The notes below the pieces were generated by a model. The model saw only the letters and a list, made by a program, of their open reading frames with translations, did not search any database and had not been told where the DNA came from. The translations under genes and the position numbers were made by a program. A DNA stretch of 64,000 nt. Origin: Bacteroidales bacterium. GTDB taxonomy: Bacteria > Bacteroidota > Bacteroidia > Bacteroidales > G3-4614. The stretch's first letter is position 1; each line of letters opens with the position of its first letter. This document shows positions 8,325 to 17,159 of the stretch, piece by piece. The DNA is taken from assembly GCA_017559955.1 (NCBI GenBank), contig JAFYPQ010000042.1, forward strand, positions 61,031 through 125,030, written 5' to 3'.

Positions 8325-11300
8325 ATGAATTTAAAGAGATTTATAGAGAGACCCGTACTTTCGGCGGTAATCTCAATCATAATAGTAATTATGGGTGTGA
8401 TTGGATTAACCAATCTTCCCATAGAGCAATATCCTAACATTGCTCCTCCTACAATTGTGGTAAATGCAACCTACTATGGAGCCAATGCCGAAACAATTCA
8501 AAAGGCGGTAATTGCACCACTTGAGGAGGCAATCAATGGAGTTGAGGATATGACATATATGACATCAACTGCCTCAAATGCAGGTTCGGCTCATATCACT
8601 GTTTTCTTTAAACAAGGAACCAACCCCGATATGGCAGCTGTAAACGTACAAAACCGTGTGGCGAGAGCAAACGGACGTTTGCCCCAAGAGGTAAAACAGG
8701 TTGGTGTTACTGTAATGAAACGCCAAACAAGTATGTTGCAAATCTTCTCATTGCACAGCCCTAACGGAATGTACGATGAAAACTTCCTTGCAAACTACAT
8801 AAGCATAAACCTTAAACCTCAAATTCTTCGTATCACTGGAGTTGGAGATATAAATGTAATGGGAGGTGAGTATAGTATGCGTATATGGTTGAAACCCGAT
8901 GTTATGGCTACATACAAACTTATGCCAAGCGATGTTACCGCAGCGTTGGCAGAGCAAAACATCGAGGCTGCAACCGGACAGTTCGGAGAGAATTCGGGCG
9001 AGACATTCCAATATACAATGAAGTATAAAGGACGTTTAATGACTCCCGAGGAGTTTGGCGATATTATAATCCGTTCAACACCCGATGGCGAAATCTTAAG
9101 AATAAAAGATATTGCCGATGTGGAGATGGGTAAAGAGAGTTATGCCTACAGAGGAGCAATGAACGGACATCCAGGAGTTATGGCAATGGTATTCCAAACT
9201 GCAGGTTCAAATGCAACTGCGGTGAATGAGGAGATTGACAAACTTCTTGACGAGGTTCGTAAAGATTTACCAAAAGGTATAGAACTTGACCAAGTAAACA
9301 GTTCGAACGACTTCTTGTACGCATCAATCGAGAATGTAATCCGTACTCTGTTTGAGGCAATATTACTTGTGATATTGGTGGTATATGTATTCCTTCAAGA
9401 CTTCCGCTCAACCATTATTCCATTGATAGGAATTGTTGTATCATTGGTGGGTACATTTGCCTTTATGTATGCGGCAGACTTCAGTCTAAACCTTATAACC
9501 TTGTTTGCATTGGTTTTGGTAATTGGTACGGTGGTGGATGATGCCATTATTGTTGTTGAGGCGGTTCAGGCAAAATTTGATGCAGGATACCGTTCTCCCA
9601 AAAAAGCGAGCGTCGATGCTATGAAAGGTATCAGTACGGCTGTAATAACATCGTCATTGGTATTTATGGTGGTGTTTATTCCCGTATCCTTTATGGGAGG
9701 AACATCAGGAGTATTCTATACACAATTCGGATTGACAATGGCTGTAGCGGTAGGTATCTCTGCGATAAATGCCTTAACATTAAGCCCTGCCCTATGTGCC
9801 TTGATGTTGAAACCATATTTGAACGAAGATGGTACACAAAAACAAAACTTTGCCGCACGCTTCCGTAAAGCATTTAATGCAACATTCGGAGCAATTGCCG
9901 AAAAATATCGCAAGGTTGTAATGCTGTTTGTAAAACGCAAATGGCTTGCATGGGTGCTTATCGCATGTTCGATTGGATTGTTGGGATACTTTATGAAGAC
10001 TACCAAAACAAGTCTTGTACCACAAGAGGATTTAGGATTTGTGATTGTCAACGTAAGTGCAGCACCCGGTAGTTCATTAAACCAAACCGATGAGATAATG
10101 ATAAAAATTCAACAACGTATCATGATGATACCTCAAGTTGAATATCTTCAAAAGGTTGCAGGTTATGGTGTAATATCAGGACAAGGAAACTCTTTCGGAT
10201 TGTTTATGGTTCGTTTGAAAGATTGGAGCGAACGTACCGAGGAGGGAGAAGATGCCGATAGCGTAATAAAGAAGATTTATGCTTATACAATGGATATAAA
10301 AGACGCCCAAGTATTTGCCATATCTCCCGGTATGATACCAGGTTATGGAATGGGTAATGCTCTTGAAGTTCATATGCAGGATAGAGCAGGAGGAGATGTA
10401 ACCGACTTCTTTATGGAGACTCAAAAATATTTGGGAGCACTTATGCAACGTCCTGAGATAGCGATGGCTTATTCGACATTCGACATTCGTTATCCGCAAT
10501 GGAATGTAAGTGTAGATGCTGCAAAATGCAAAAGAGCAGGAATAACTCCAAACTTGGTGCTTAATACATTGTCGGCATACTACGGAGGTCAATATGTATC
10601 AGACTTTAACCGTTTCTCTAAAGTATATCGTGTAATGATGCAAGCCGATCCTAAATATCGTTTAGATGAGAAATCGCTTGATAATACATTTGTTATAACC
10701 GGAACAGGAGAGATGGCTCCTTTAAGTCAGTTTGTAAGTATAGAAAGAGTATATGGAGCAGAGACACTGTCTCGCTTTAATATGTTCAACTCAATACAAG
10801 TAAGTGCTTCGCCCAACCCGGGATATAGTACAGGAGAGGCTCTTGCGGCAGTAAAAGAGACAGCGGCACAAGTATTGCCACGTGGATACGGATACGATTT
10901 CGGAGGTATAACACGTGAGGAGAACAATCAATCAAACAATACCATAGTGATATTCGCAATCTGTCTTTTGATGATGTATCTGATTTTGGCGGCATTGTAC
11001 GAGAGTTTCGTAATACCATTTGCAGTAATTTTGGTAATACCTGCAGGTTTGATGGGAAGTTTTGCTTTTGCCAAGATGATGGGACTCGAAAACAACATTT
11101 ATCTGCAAACAGGTTTGATTATGCTTATCGGTTTGGTGGCAAAAACAGCAATTTTGTTAACAGAGTATGCAGTTGAGCGTCGCCGAGCAGGAATGGGAAT
11201 TACCGAGGCGGCATTAAGTGCGGCAAAAGCTCGTTTACGTCCTATCTTAATGACAGCTCTTACAATGATTGTGGGTATGATACCTTTAATGCTATCGCAC

Positions 11301-11525
11301 GGAGTAGGAGCAAATGGTAACCGTTCACTTGGAACCGGTGTTGTTGGAGGTATGTTAATAGGAACAATCGCATTGTTGTTCATAGTACCATCGCTATACA
11401 TTACATTCCAATGGTTAGAAGAGAAGATAAAACCCTTAAAAAGACAAAAAACTCAAGACCTTCAAATCAAACACGATATAGAGGAGGTTATAAAAGAGAA
11501 GAAGTCAAAAGAAGGAAAAGCATAA
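8325..11525 (+). CDS. RND multidrug efflux pump (AcrB/MexB type, HAE1 family)
   Basis: Proton-driven inner-membrane trimeric exporter of hydrophobic or amphipathic compounds. The 1,066 residues show the duplicated plan: TM1 at about 10-30, a large periplasmic loop, TM2-6, then TM7, a second loop and TM8-12. The proton-relay Asp pair is in GTVVDDAIIVVEAV of TM4. The N-terminus (FIERPVLSAVISI) and GLVAKTAILLTEYA near TM10 are typical of HAE1 pumps. It is preceded by an unusually strong Shine-Dalgarno for this phylum (AGGAGGG, nine bases before the ATG), suggesting high translation. Neighbours at both sides supply the adaptor and the channel, so the system is complete. Confidence 0.95.
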   Translation: MNLKRFIERPVLSAVISIIIVIMGVIGLTNLPIEQYPNIAPPTIVVNATYYGANAETIQKAVIAPLEEAINGVEDMTYMTSTASNAGSAHITVFFKQGTNPDMAAVNVQNRVARANGRLPQEVKQVGVTVMKRQTSMLQIFSLHSPNGMYDENFLANYISINLKPQILRITGVGDINVMGGEYSMRIWLKPDVMATYKLMPSDVTAALAEQNIEAATGQFGENSGETFQYTMKYKGRLMTPEEFGDIIIRSTPDGEILRIKDIADVEMGKESYAYRGAMNGHPGVMAMVFQTAGSNATAVNEEIDKLLDEVRKDLPKGIELDQVNSSNDFLYASIENVIRTLFEAILLVILVVYVFLQDFRSTIIPLIGIVVSLVGTFAFMYAADFSLNLITLFALVLVIGTVVDDAIIVVEAVQAKFDAGYRSPKKASVDAMKGISTAVITSSLVFMVVFIPVSFMGGTSGVFYTQFGLTMAVAVGISAINALTLSPALCALMLKPYLNEDGTQKQNFAARFRKAFNATFGAIAEKYRKVVMLFVKRKWLAWVLIACSIGLLGYFMKTTKTSLVPQEDLGFVIVNVSAAPGSSLNQTDEIMIKIQQRIMMIPQVEYLQKVAGYGVISGQGNSFGLFMVRLKDWSERTEEGEDADSVIKKIYAYTMDIKDAQVFAISPGMIPGYGMGNALEVHMQDRAGGDVTDFFMETQKYLGALMQRPEIAMAYSTFDIRYPQWNVSVDAAKCKRAGITPNLVLNTLSAYYGGQYVSDFNRFSKVYRVMMQADPKYRLDEKSLDNTFVITGTGEMAPLSQFVSIERVYGAETLSRFNMFNSIQVSASPNPGYSTGEALAAVKETAAQVLPRGYGYDFGGITREENNQSNNTIVIFAICLLMMYLILAALYESFVIPFAVILVIPAGLMGSFAFAKMMGLENNIYLQTGLIMLIGLVAKTAILLTEYAVERRRAGMGITEAALSAAKARLRPILMTALTMIVGMIPLMLSHGVGANGNRSLGTGVVGGMLIGTIALLFIVPSLYITFQWLEEKIKPLKRQKTQDLQIKHDIEEVIKEKKSKEGKA

Positions 11526-11532
11526 AACAAAG

Positions 11533-12912
11533 ATGAAGAATATGATGAAAAAACTATTAATACTTACCGCAGTTGCTACCCTTTTGGGTAGCTGCGGATT
11601 GTATGGTAAATACAAGCCACAAGAAGAGGTTCCGACTAATTTGTATGGCGAGGAGATTGTTGCAACAGACAGCAGCAGTTTGGCAGACCTCTCATGGAGA
11701 GAGATGTTTACTGACGCCAAATTGCAAGCCCTTATCGATACAGCATTGGTTCGTAATGTCGATTTAAGAACAATACAATTGAATGTGAAGCAAGCCGAAG
11801 CAGCAATGATACCGGCAAAGTTAGCATATCTGCCTTCGATAGCAATAGCTCCACAAGGAGGCTATAACTATACTGCACTTAACGGAGGAGTAACAACAAA
11901 AACATATACTGCACCGGCAACAGCATCTTGGGAGATAGACATTTTCGGAAAACTTACAAATACAAAACGAAAAGCCAAAGCAACCTTAGAGCAAACTCGT
12001 GATTACGAGCAAGCAGTAAAAACTCAGTTGATAGCAGGAGTAGCAACAACATATTACAGCTTGCTTATGCTCGACAAACAATTGGAGATTGCACAAGCTA
12101 CCGAAAAAAATTGGGAGGAGACAGTAAAAACTGCTCGTGCAATGAAAAAAGCGGGAATGATGAACGAGGCAGGATTGGCTCAAACCGAAGCTACATACTA
12201 TAATATATGTACAACTGTTTTAACACTAAAAGAGTCGATTAACGAAACTCAAAATACCTTGTGCCTATTGTTGGCAAAAACTCCTCAACATATAGAGAGA
12301 GGTTCGTTAGAAGAGGCAGTATTACCCGAAAACATATCAGTTGGGTTACCGATAAGTGTACTTTCACGCCGTCCCGATGTAAGAGCAGCAGAGCATGAAC
12401 TTGAGGGAGCATTCTACGATACAAACAAAGCACGAGCATCGTTCTATCCTCAAATCTCTTTGTCAGGAACTGCGGGTTGGACAAACAGCGTAGGTTCGGC
12501 AATAGTAAATCCAGGAGAATTTATCGGTTCGGCTATGTTATCGCTTCTTCAACCTATATTTAACAGGGGAGCTTTGATTGCAAATTTGAAAATAATGAAG
12601 GCAAACCAAGAGATAGCCTTTATCAATTTCCAACAATCAATCTTAGAGGCAGGTAACGAGGTTAATTTGGCATTGGACAAATACCAAACAGCCAAAGCAA
12701 AATCGGACTATTACGCAAAACAGGTTGAGTCGTTGAAAACAGCCGAGAAGAGTACAAAACTCTTAATGAAGCATGGAAACACAACCTATCTCGAGGTATT
12801 GACTGCACAAACAACACTATTGAATGCACGACTAAATCAGGTATCAAACAAATTTGTTGAGATACAAGGAATGATTGAACTTTACCGTGCATTAGGAGGA
12901 GGTCAAGATTAA
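11533..12912 (+). CDS. Outer-membrane efflux channel lipoprotein (OprM/TolC type)
   Basis: Outer-membrane factor of the tripartite pump. Signal peptide with lipobox LLGSC (Cys about residue 21). Two OEP repeats form the helical barrel: about 60-240 and 265-455. The conserved strand motif SWEIDIFGKL is near residue 135, and ISVLSRRPDVRAAEHELEGA near 280 is typical of the NodT/OprM branch. The start is seven bases after the pump stop, so the three genes are one transcript. An internal ATG at codon 4 is also possible. A strong hairpin follows at 12938-12970. Confidence 0.93.
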   Translation: MKNMMKKLLILTAVATLLGSCGLYGKYKPQEEVPTNLYGEEIVATDSSSLADLSWREMFTDAKLQALIDTALVRNVDLRTIQLNVKQAEAAMIPAKLAYLPSIAIAPQGGYNYTALNGGVTTKTYTAPATASWEIDIFGKLTNTKRKAKATLEQTRDYEQAVKTQLIAGVATTYYSLLMLDKQLEIAQATEKNWEETVKTARAMKKAGMMNEAGLAQTEATYYNICTTVLTLKESINETQNTLCLLLAKTPQHIERGSLEEAVLPENISVGLPISVLSRRPDVRAAEHELEGAFYDTNKARASFYPQISLSGTAGWTNSVGSAIVNPGEFIGSAMLSLLQPIFNRGALIANLKIMKANQEIAFINFQQSILEAGNEVNLALDKYQTAKAKSDYYAKQVESLKTAEKSTKLLMKHGNTTYLEVLTAQTTLLNARLNQVSNKFVEIQGMIELYRALGGGQD

Positions 12913-12933
12913 TTGTCAATCAAAAATAATAAA

Positions 12934-12985
12934 GAAACGAGGAGTCTGATTCTTATTATCAGGCTCCTCGCTTCTTATGTGTGGA
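12934..12985 (-). terminator. Hairpin terminator between convergent genes
   Basis: CGAGGAG-T-CTGAT pairs with ATCAG-G-CTCCTCG around a 7-base loop (12938-12970). The T-rich side (TTTCTTTATTATTTTTG) lies on the minus strand, so it best ends the DUF2851 gene, though it may also stop the efflux transcript. Confidence 0.7.
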
Positions 12986-12999
12986 GTGTTGTTTTCTAC

Positions 13000-14229
13000 T
13001 TACAGCACCTTTTTTATCTCTTCTTTGAAGATTTTATACCCTATTTTGCAGTTAATGCAGTTACGAGGTTTGCAATAATTATTATTAAGGGCAATGAATG
13101 CTTGTGAGGCAAGTGCCGATTTACACTCTATCTCCGCATCGGTGTATTTACGAACAATTGCATTGTTTTCGGCTTTGCAATCCTCTAAAAGCGATATGGC
13201 TTTTGCGGCAAACGTTTCGTTGCCGATATACTCCGAATAGGCATAAAGAAGTGGTGCTACCGAATTTATAATAATAAGGTCTATTGCCGCTTTACCCAAA
13301 CATTTTCGAAGAGGAGGGGTTTGGCTTGTAAACGAATAGTGCGTATCCCAAAAATCACTTGGATAAATATCAAAAATTTTACGTAAATCATTATTGCTCT
13401 TCGCATCAACAAATTTAGCAAATAGGGGAAGTGATGAGTGGATGAATGAAGCAAGCATCGCTATTCTTTGGTGTGGAAAGTTTGATGGCCTCATCCCTGA
13501 AAACGTCCATAATCCTATATCGTTTGCTTTGAGAGTAAATTTGTTTTTCAAAAAAGCGAACTCGTTCGACAAACGTTTATAGTAGGGGATATTCATAAAC
13601 TTGTTATCCTCTAAAAATCCTGCTACTCCAAAGAGCATAGCTTCAAGTTGAAAAAGCGAATCGGAGTGTTTTTGAAGAAACCTCAGAGGCAGAGCTTTTG
13701 CCAACGCTTCAAAAGCGTCGCCATTAATCCCGAAACCTAACGAACGGGCAATTGAAATGTAGCAAACCTCTTCCCAATCTCCATTATAAAGCGAGTGCCA
13801 CTCTTTTATGCGATTGCTTTTATCCGACAGCCTTTCTATGGCAAGAGAGGTAATGAGGTCGGTAACAAAAATCGAAGGCATACTTTTTATATACTCTTCG
13901 CAAGGGAGCACCTCAAACTTTGATAGAAGTTTTTTTCGCACACGCTCTATTTCTCCTAAAAAAATGGGATTAATGATAAGCTCTATTTTACTGCCGTTTT
14001 CAGGTTTATCCGTAACAAAAATATCACAATCTTCATTTTGTGCAGGAGATATAGCAACACGCATTTTATGTGTAGTATCTTCTATTCTCAGAAGAGCATC
14101 TGAGAATAGCAGGTTGTCTTTACAATCGCACCCCGGAGTTATAATTTCAACACTCTCTCCATTTGAGAGAGTAAACTTACAACCCTTCAACAAATTATAT
14201 CTCCATACGAAAGAGAGTATATTTTCCAT
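13000..14229 (-). CDS. DUF2851 family protein, divergent
   Basis: Cytoplasmic protein of unknown function, 409 residues, from a family found almost only in Bacteroidetes. Recognised from the C-terminal signature: LLYAYSEYIGNE followed by the ending YCKPRNCINCKIGYKIFKEE, whose Cys-rich cluster is typical, and from the start ENILSFVWRYNLLK. The N-terminal part, which in most relatives has a conserved acid/His segment (GNVEIH type), is poorly preserved here (VAISPAQNEDCDIF), so activity may have changed. It is divergent from dapB, with a repeat containing two promoter-like boxes in between. No signal peptide. Confidence 0.7.
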   Translation of the reverse strand: MENILSFVWRYNLLKGCKFTLSNGESVEIITPGCDCKDNLLFSDALLRIEDTTHKMRVAISPAQNEDCDIFVTDKPENGSKIELIINPIFLGEIERVRKKLLSKFEVLPCEEYIKSMPSIFVTDLITSLAIERLSDKSNRIKEWHSLYNGDWEEVCYISIARSLGFGINGDAFEALAKALPLRFLQKHSDSLFQLEAMLFGVAGFLEDNKFMNIPYYKRLSNEFAFLKNKFTLKANDIGLWTFSGMRPSNFPHQRIAMLASFIHSSLPLFAKFVDAKSNNDLRKIFDIYPSDFWDTHYSFTSQTPPLRKCLGKAAIDLIIINSVAPLLYAYSEYIGNETFAAKAISLLEDCKAENNAIVRKYTDAEIECKSALASQAFIALNNNYCKPRNCINCKIGYKIFKEEIKKVL

Positions 14230-14239
14230 AAAAAATTAG

Positions 14240-14327
14240 TATATTCGCACTTCAAATATAATGAACAAACGAGCAAAATATATCAAGCTCGCTTGAACAT
14301 TTTGTAGTTTACGGCAAATATACGAAA
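14240..14327 (-). repeat. Promoter-bearing intergenic repeat, single copy
   Basis: Contains the core AACGAGCAAAATATATC, then the hairpin TCAAGC-TC-GCTTGA, then ATTTTGTAG. This core is nearly the same as the 85-bp tandem units at 56821-57010 (loop TT instead of TC). The flanking tATATTCG and TTCAAATATA words are also shared. It sits in the divergent gap between DUF2851 and dapB. Confidence 0.75.
14253..14260 (-). promoter_or_regulatory. -7 box (minus strand) for the DUF2851 gene
   Basis: CAAATATA on the plus strand reads TATATTTG on the minus strand, 24 bases from the start codon. A second box of the same sequence is at 14315-14322 (reads TATATTTGCC). Either could serve the gene. Confidence 0.5.
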
Positions 14328-14332
14328 AGAAT

Positions 14333-15046
14333 ATGAAGATAGCACTTATAGGATATGGTAAAATGGGTAAAACCATTGAGCAGATAGCCATTGCAAGAGG
14401 GCATGAGATAGTTGCCCGAATAGATATAGATAATCAACAAGATTTCGATTCCCCCGAGTTTCGAAGTGCTGATGTGGCAATAGAATTTTCTCAGCCACAC
14501 TCGGCAATGAGCAACTATCGCAGAGCATTTGCCGCAGGGGTAAAGGTGGTTTCAGGGACAACAGGTTGGTTGGATAATATGCCTGAGGTAAAAGAGGCGT
14601 GTGAAAAAGGGAACACATTCTTTTACTCATCAAACTATAGTTTGGGTGTAAACATCTTTTTTGCAGTCAACAAATATCTGGCACATATTATGGATGGTTT
14701 TGCCAACTATGAGGTGTCGATGGAGGAGACTCACCACATTCACAAGTTGGATGCTCCAAGTGGAACCGCAATAACTCTTGCCGAGGGTATCATAGAGAAT
14801 ATCTCTCGTAAAAAGGGTTGGGCTGAGGGTGTTGAGCCAAAGACCGATGAAATAGGCATAACCTCATATCGCAGAGATGAAGTTCCGGGAATTCACACCA
14901 TTAAGTATGAGTCGGATGTCGATACCATAACAATTACACACGATGCAAAGAGTCGTGCGGGATTTGCACTTGGTGCCGTGGTGGCAGCTGAGTTTATAAA
15001 AGATAAAACCGGATTTATCACAATGCAGGATATGCTAAAATTTTAA
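14333..15046 (+). CDS. dapB: 4-hydroxy-tetrahydrodipicolinate reductase
   Basis: Reduces the cyclic dihydrodipicolinate intermediate with NAD(P)H in the lysine/diaminopimelate pathway, which also feeds peptidoglycan. The dinucleotide-binding glycine motif GYGKMG is at residues 7-12. The catalytic and substrate-binding segment is seen as EETHHIHKLDAPSGTA (about 131-146), with the His pair and the Lys of the family. The 237 residues match the short form of Bacteroidetes. It is first gene of a plus-strand run (dapB, lepB, wbqC-like, MFS) with gaps of 52, 2 and 4 bases. Confidence 0.93.
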   Translation: MKIALIGYGKMGKTIEQIAIARGHEIVARIDIDNQQDFDSPEFRSADVAIEFSQPHSAMSNYRRAFAAGVKVVSGTTGWLDNMPEVKEACEKGNTFFYSSNYSLGVNIFFAVNKYLAHIMDGFANYEVSMEETHHIHKLDAPSGTAITLAEGIIENISRKKGWAEGVEPKTDEIGITSYRRDEVPGIHTIKYESDVDTITITHDAKSRAGFALGAVVAAEFIKDKTGFITMQDMLKF

Positions 15047-15098
15047 TTCTTCATATTCGGTAAAAGAAGAAAAACATAAAACCAAATCATAAGTACAA

Positions 15099-16532
15099 AT
15101 GTCTGAGCAAGAAAAGAAGAGAAGATTTTCAGGTATAAAAAAATCTCGTTGGATACGATTTATATCGGCATCGTTACTACTCATTGCCTTTACAATATGG
15201 AGCAGTAATTACTATTTGCTGTTATTGTTGTTTCTATTTGTAGATATATACATAACCGAGTATATACCTTGGAGAGCGTGGCGTAAAATAGAGAATAAAC
15301 CATTGCGTAAAGTTTTTGAGTGGATAGATGCAATATTATATGCACTGATAGCAGTCTATTTAATAAACAACTTTGTATTTCAGAATTACAAAATACCCTC
15401 ATCGTCGCTCGAGAAATCGTTATTGGTGGGCGACTATCTTTTGGTCAGTAAGGTAAGTTATGGTCCGAGAGTGCCAATGACGCCATTGTCATTTCCGTTG
15501 GCTCAACACACCTTGCCAATACTAAATTGTAAATCATACATTGAAAATCCCCAATTGGAGTATAAGCGATTAAAAGGGACAGGAGCGATAAAGCGTAATG
15601 ATATAGTTGTTTTTAACTTTCCTGCAGGCGATACGGTTTTAAGCAAAGTTTCAAATCCCGATTACTATACGCTTTGCCATATATACGGAAAAGATAAAAT
15701 AACCAATAACAAGGCATTGTATGGTGATATAATTTATCGTCCTGTCGATAGACGTGAAAATTATGTAAAACGTTGTGTCGGAATGCCCGGAGATACGTTC
15801 GAGATACGTAACAATCAGATATATATAAACTCGTTGGCGGCAAAAAATCCGAAACACTTGCAGTTTAACTATTATGTAATGATGTCGGCTCCCGACAAAC
15901 GACTCTCGAACAGACATTTTGAGGAGTTGGGAATATCTGTGGACGATCGTGAACAAATTGTCGTAGAGTATAATTATGACATACTCAACTTTATCGGCTT
16001 CGAGCAAAACGAACAGGGTTCGTATAATCCTGCCTATTTCTTACCATTAACCGAGGAGGCAAAAAACAAATTAGAATCGATGTCGATTATTTCGCAAGTA
16101 AAACCAATCCCTAACGAATTATATGGCAATGATGTATATCCGTTGGGAGCAACCAATTGGACGGCTGCAAATTATGGACCATTGTGGATACCGAAGAGTG
16201 GAGAAACAATTGAGTTGACATCAGAAAATTGGCCTATATACGAGCGAGTAATTCGCAACTATGAGGGAAATGACACTCAAGTAAAGGATGGCAAGATTTA
16301 TATTAATGGAGTAGAGGCAACCACTTATACCTTTAAAATGGACTACTACTATATGTTGGGAGACAATAGAGACAACTCTGCCGATAGCCGTTATTGGGGA
16401 TTTGTACCTGAAGACCACATAGTGGGTAAGCCGCTTTTTGTATGGTTGTCGCTCGACCCTGACAAGGGAATTTTTAACGGAGGAATTCGTTTTAAACGAA
16501 TGTTCCGTTCGGTAGAGACGTTAGCAGAGTAG
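15099..16532 (+). CDS. lepB: Signal peptidase I, long Bacteroidetes form
   Basis: Removes signal peptides from exported proteins at the periplasmic face of the inner membrane. Membrane segments at about 20-50 and 75-95, then the catalytic Ser103 in PSSSLEKS. General-base Lys224 is in NYVKRCVGMPGD. The C-terminal box GDNRDNSADSRYWGFVP (about 423-439) completes the S26 signature. It has 477 residues, well above the roughly 325 of E. coli LepB, because of a large insertion (about 240-380) between the Lys box and the last box; long forms of this kind are normal in Bacteroidales. Its partner downstream, a WbqC-like gene, starts two bases after the stop. Confidence 0.93.
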   Translation: MSEQEKKRRFSGIKKSRWIRFISASLLLIAFTIWSSNYYLLLLLFLFVDIYITEYIPWRAWRKIENKPLRKVFEWIDAILYALIAVYLINNFVFQNYKIPSSSLEKSLLVGDYLLVSKVSYGPRVPMTPLSFPLAQHTLPILNCKSYIENPQLEYKRLKGTGAIKRNDIVVFNFPAGDTVLSKVSNPDYYTLCHIYGKDKITNNKALYGDIIYRPVDRRENYVKRCVGMPGDTFEIRNNQIYINSLAAKNPKHLQFNYYVMMSAPDKRLSNRHFEELGISVDDREQIVVEYNYDILNFIGFEQNEQGSYNPAYFLPLTEEAKNKLESMSIISQVKPIPNELYGNDVYPLGATNWTAANYGPLWIPKSGETIELTSENWPIYERVIRNYEGNDTQVKDGKIYINGVEATTYTFKMDYYYMLGDNRDNSADSRYWGFVPEDHIVGKPLFVWLSLDPDKGIFNGGIRFKRMFRSVETLAE

Positions 16533-16534
16533 TA

Positions 16535-17155
16535 ATGGTAATATTAACTCCATCATATTTAGCCCCTATATCATATTACAGGCAGTTGAACAATTCGCCT
16601 GTAATTGTGGAGTCGTACTGCAATTATCAAAAACAGAGTTATCGCAATCGTTGTAAAATAGCAACAGAGGCAGGAGTTATGACACTATCCATACCCGTTG
16701 AAAAACCATCGGGAAAGGTTCTTACTCGTGATGTACGAATATCGTTGCACGACAATTGGCAACATCTGCATTGGACAGCCATAGAGTCGGCATACCACTC
16801 ATCACCCTTTTTTGAATATTATCAAGAGGAGTTGCGACCCTTTTTTGAACCTCAGAAATTTAAATATCTGTTCGATTTCAATATAGAGTTGCAAAACACA
16901 ATTTGCAACCTGCTTGATATAACTCCGCAAATAGAGTATAGCAAAGAGTATGTGCAAGCACAAGCGGGAGATGTTGATTTACGAGAGCTTATACACCCCA
17001 AACGACCAACTATCGAGGAGGAGAAACTATTACCCTATTATCAAGTCTTTTCGGCAAGACATGGGTTTATACCCGACCTCTCAATCATAGACTTACTATT
17101 TAATATGGGTCCCGAAAGCATATTCCTTCTTCTCGATACCCCAAAAGAGATTTAG
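16535..17155 (+). CDS. WbqC-like family protein
   Basis: Member of the WbqC-like family (PF08889), whose biochemical role is not settled; some members lie in polysaccharide gene clusters. In Bacteroidales it often sits next to lepB. The 206-residue protein has the family N-terminus (LTPSYLAPISYYRQL) and the conserved block LTRDVRISLHDNWQHLHWTA near 65-85, and ends with LDTPKEI. It has no signal peptide, so it is probably cytoplasmic. It is tightly packed between lepB (2-base gap) and an MFS gene (4-base gap), so all are likely expressed together. Confidence 0.8.
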   Translation: MVILTPSYLAPISYYRQLNNSPVIVESYCNYQKQSYRNRCKIATEAGVMTLSIPVEKPSGKVLTRDVRISLHDNWQHLHWTAIESAYHSSPFFEYYQEELRPFFEPQKFKYLFDFNIELQNTICNLLDITPQIEYSKEYVQAQAGDVDLRELIHPKRPTIEEEKLLPYYQVFSARHGFIPDLSIIDLLFNMGPESIFLLLDTPKEI

Positions 17156-17159
17156 AGCA

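Noticed and set aside
12913..13107. Plus-strand frame of 64 codons after the efflux operon
   Set aside because: It runs through the terminator hairpin and into the 3' end of the opposite-strand DUF2851 gene; composition is that of a shadow frame.
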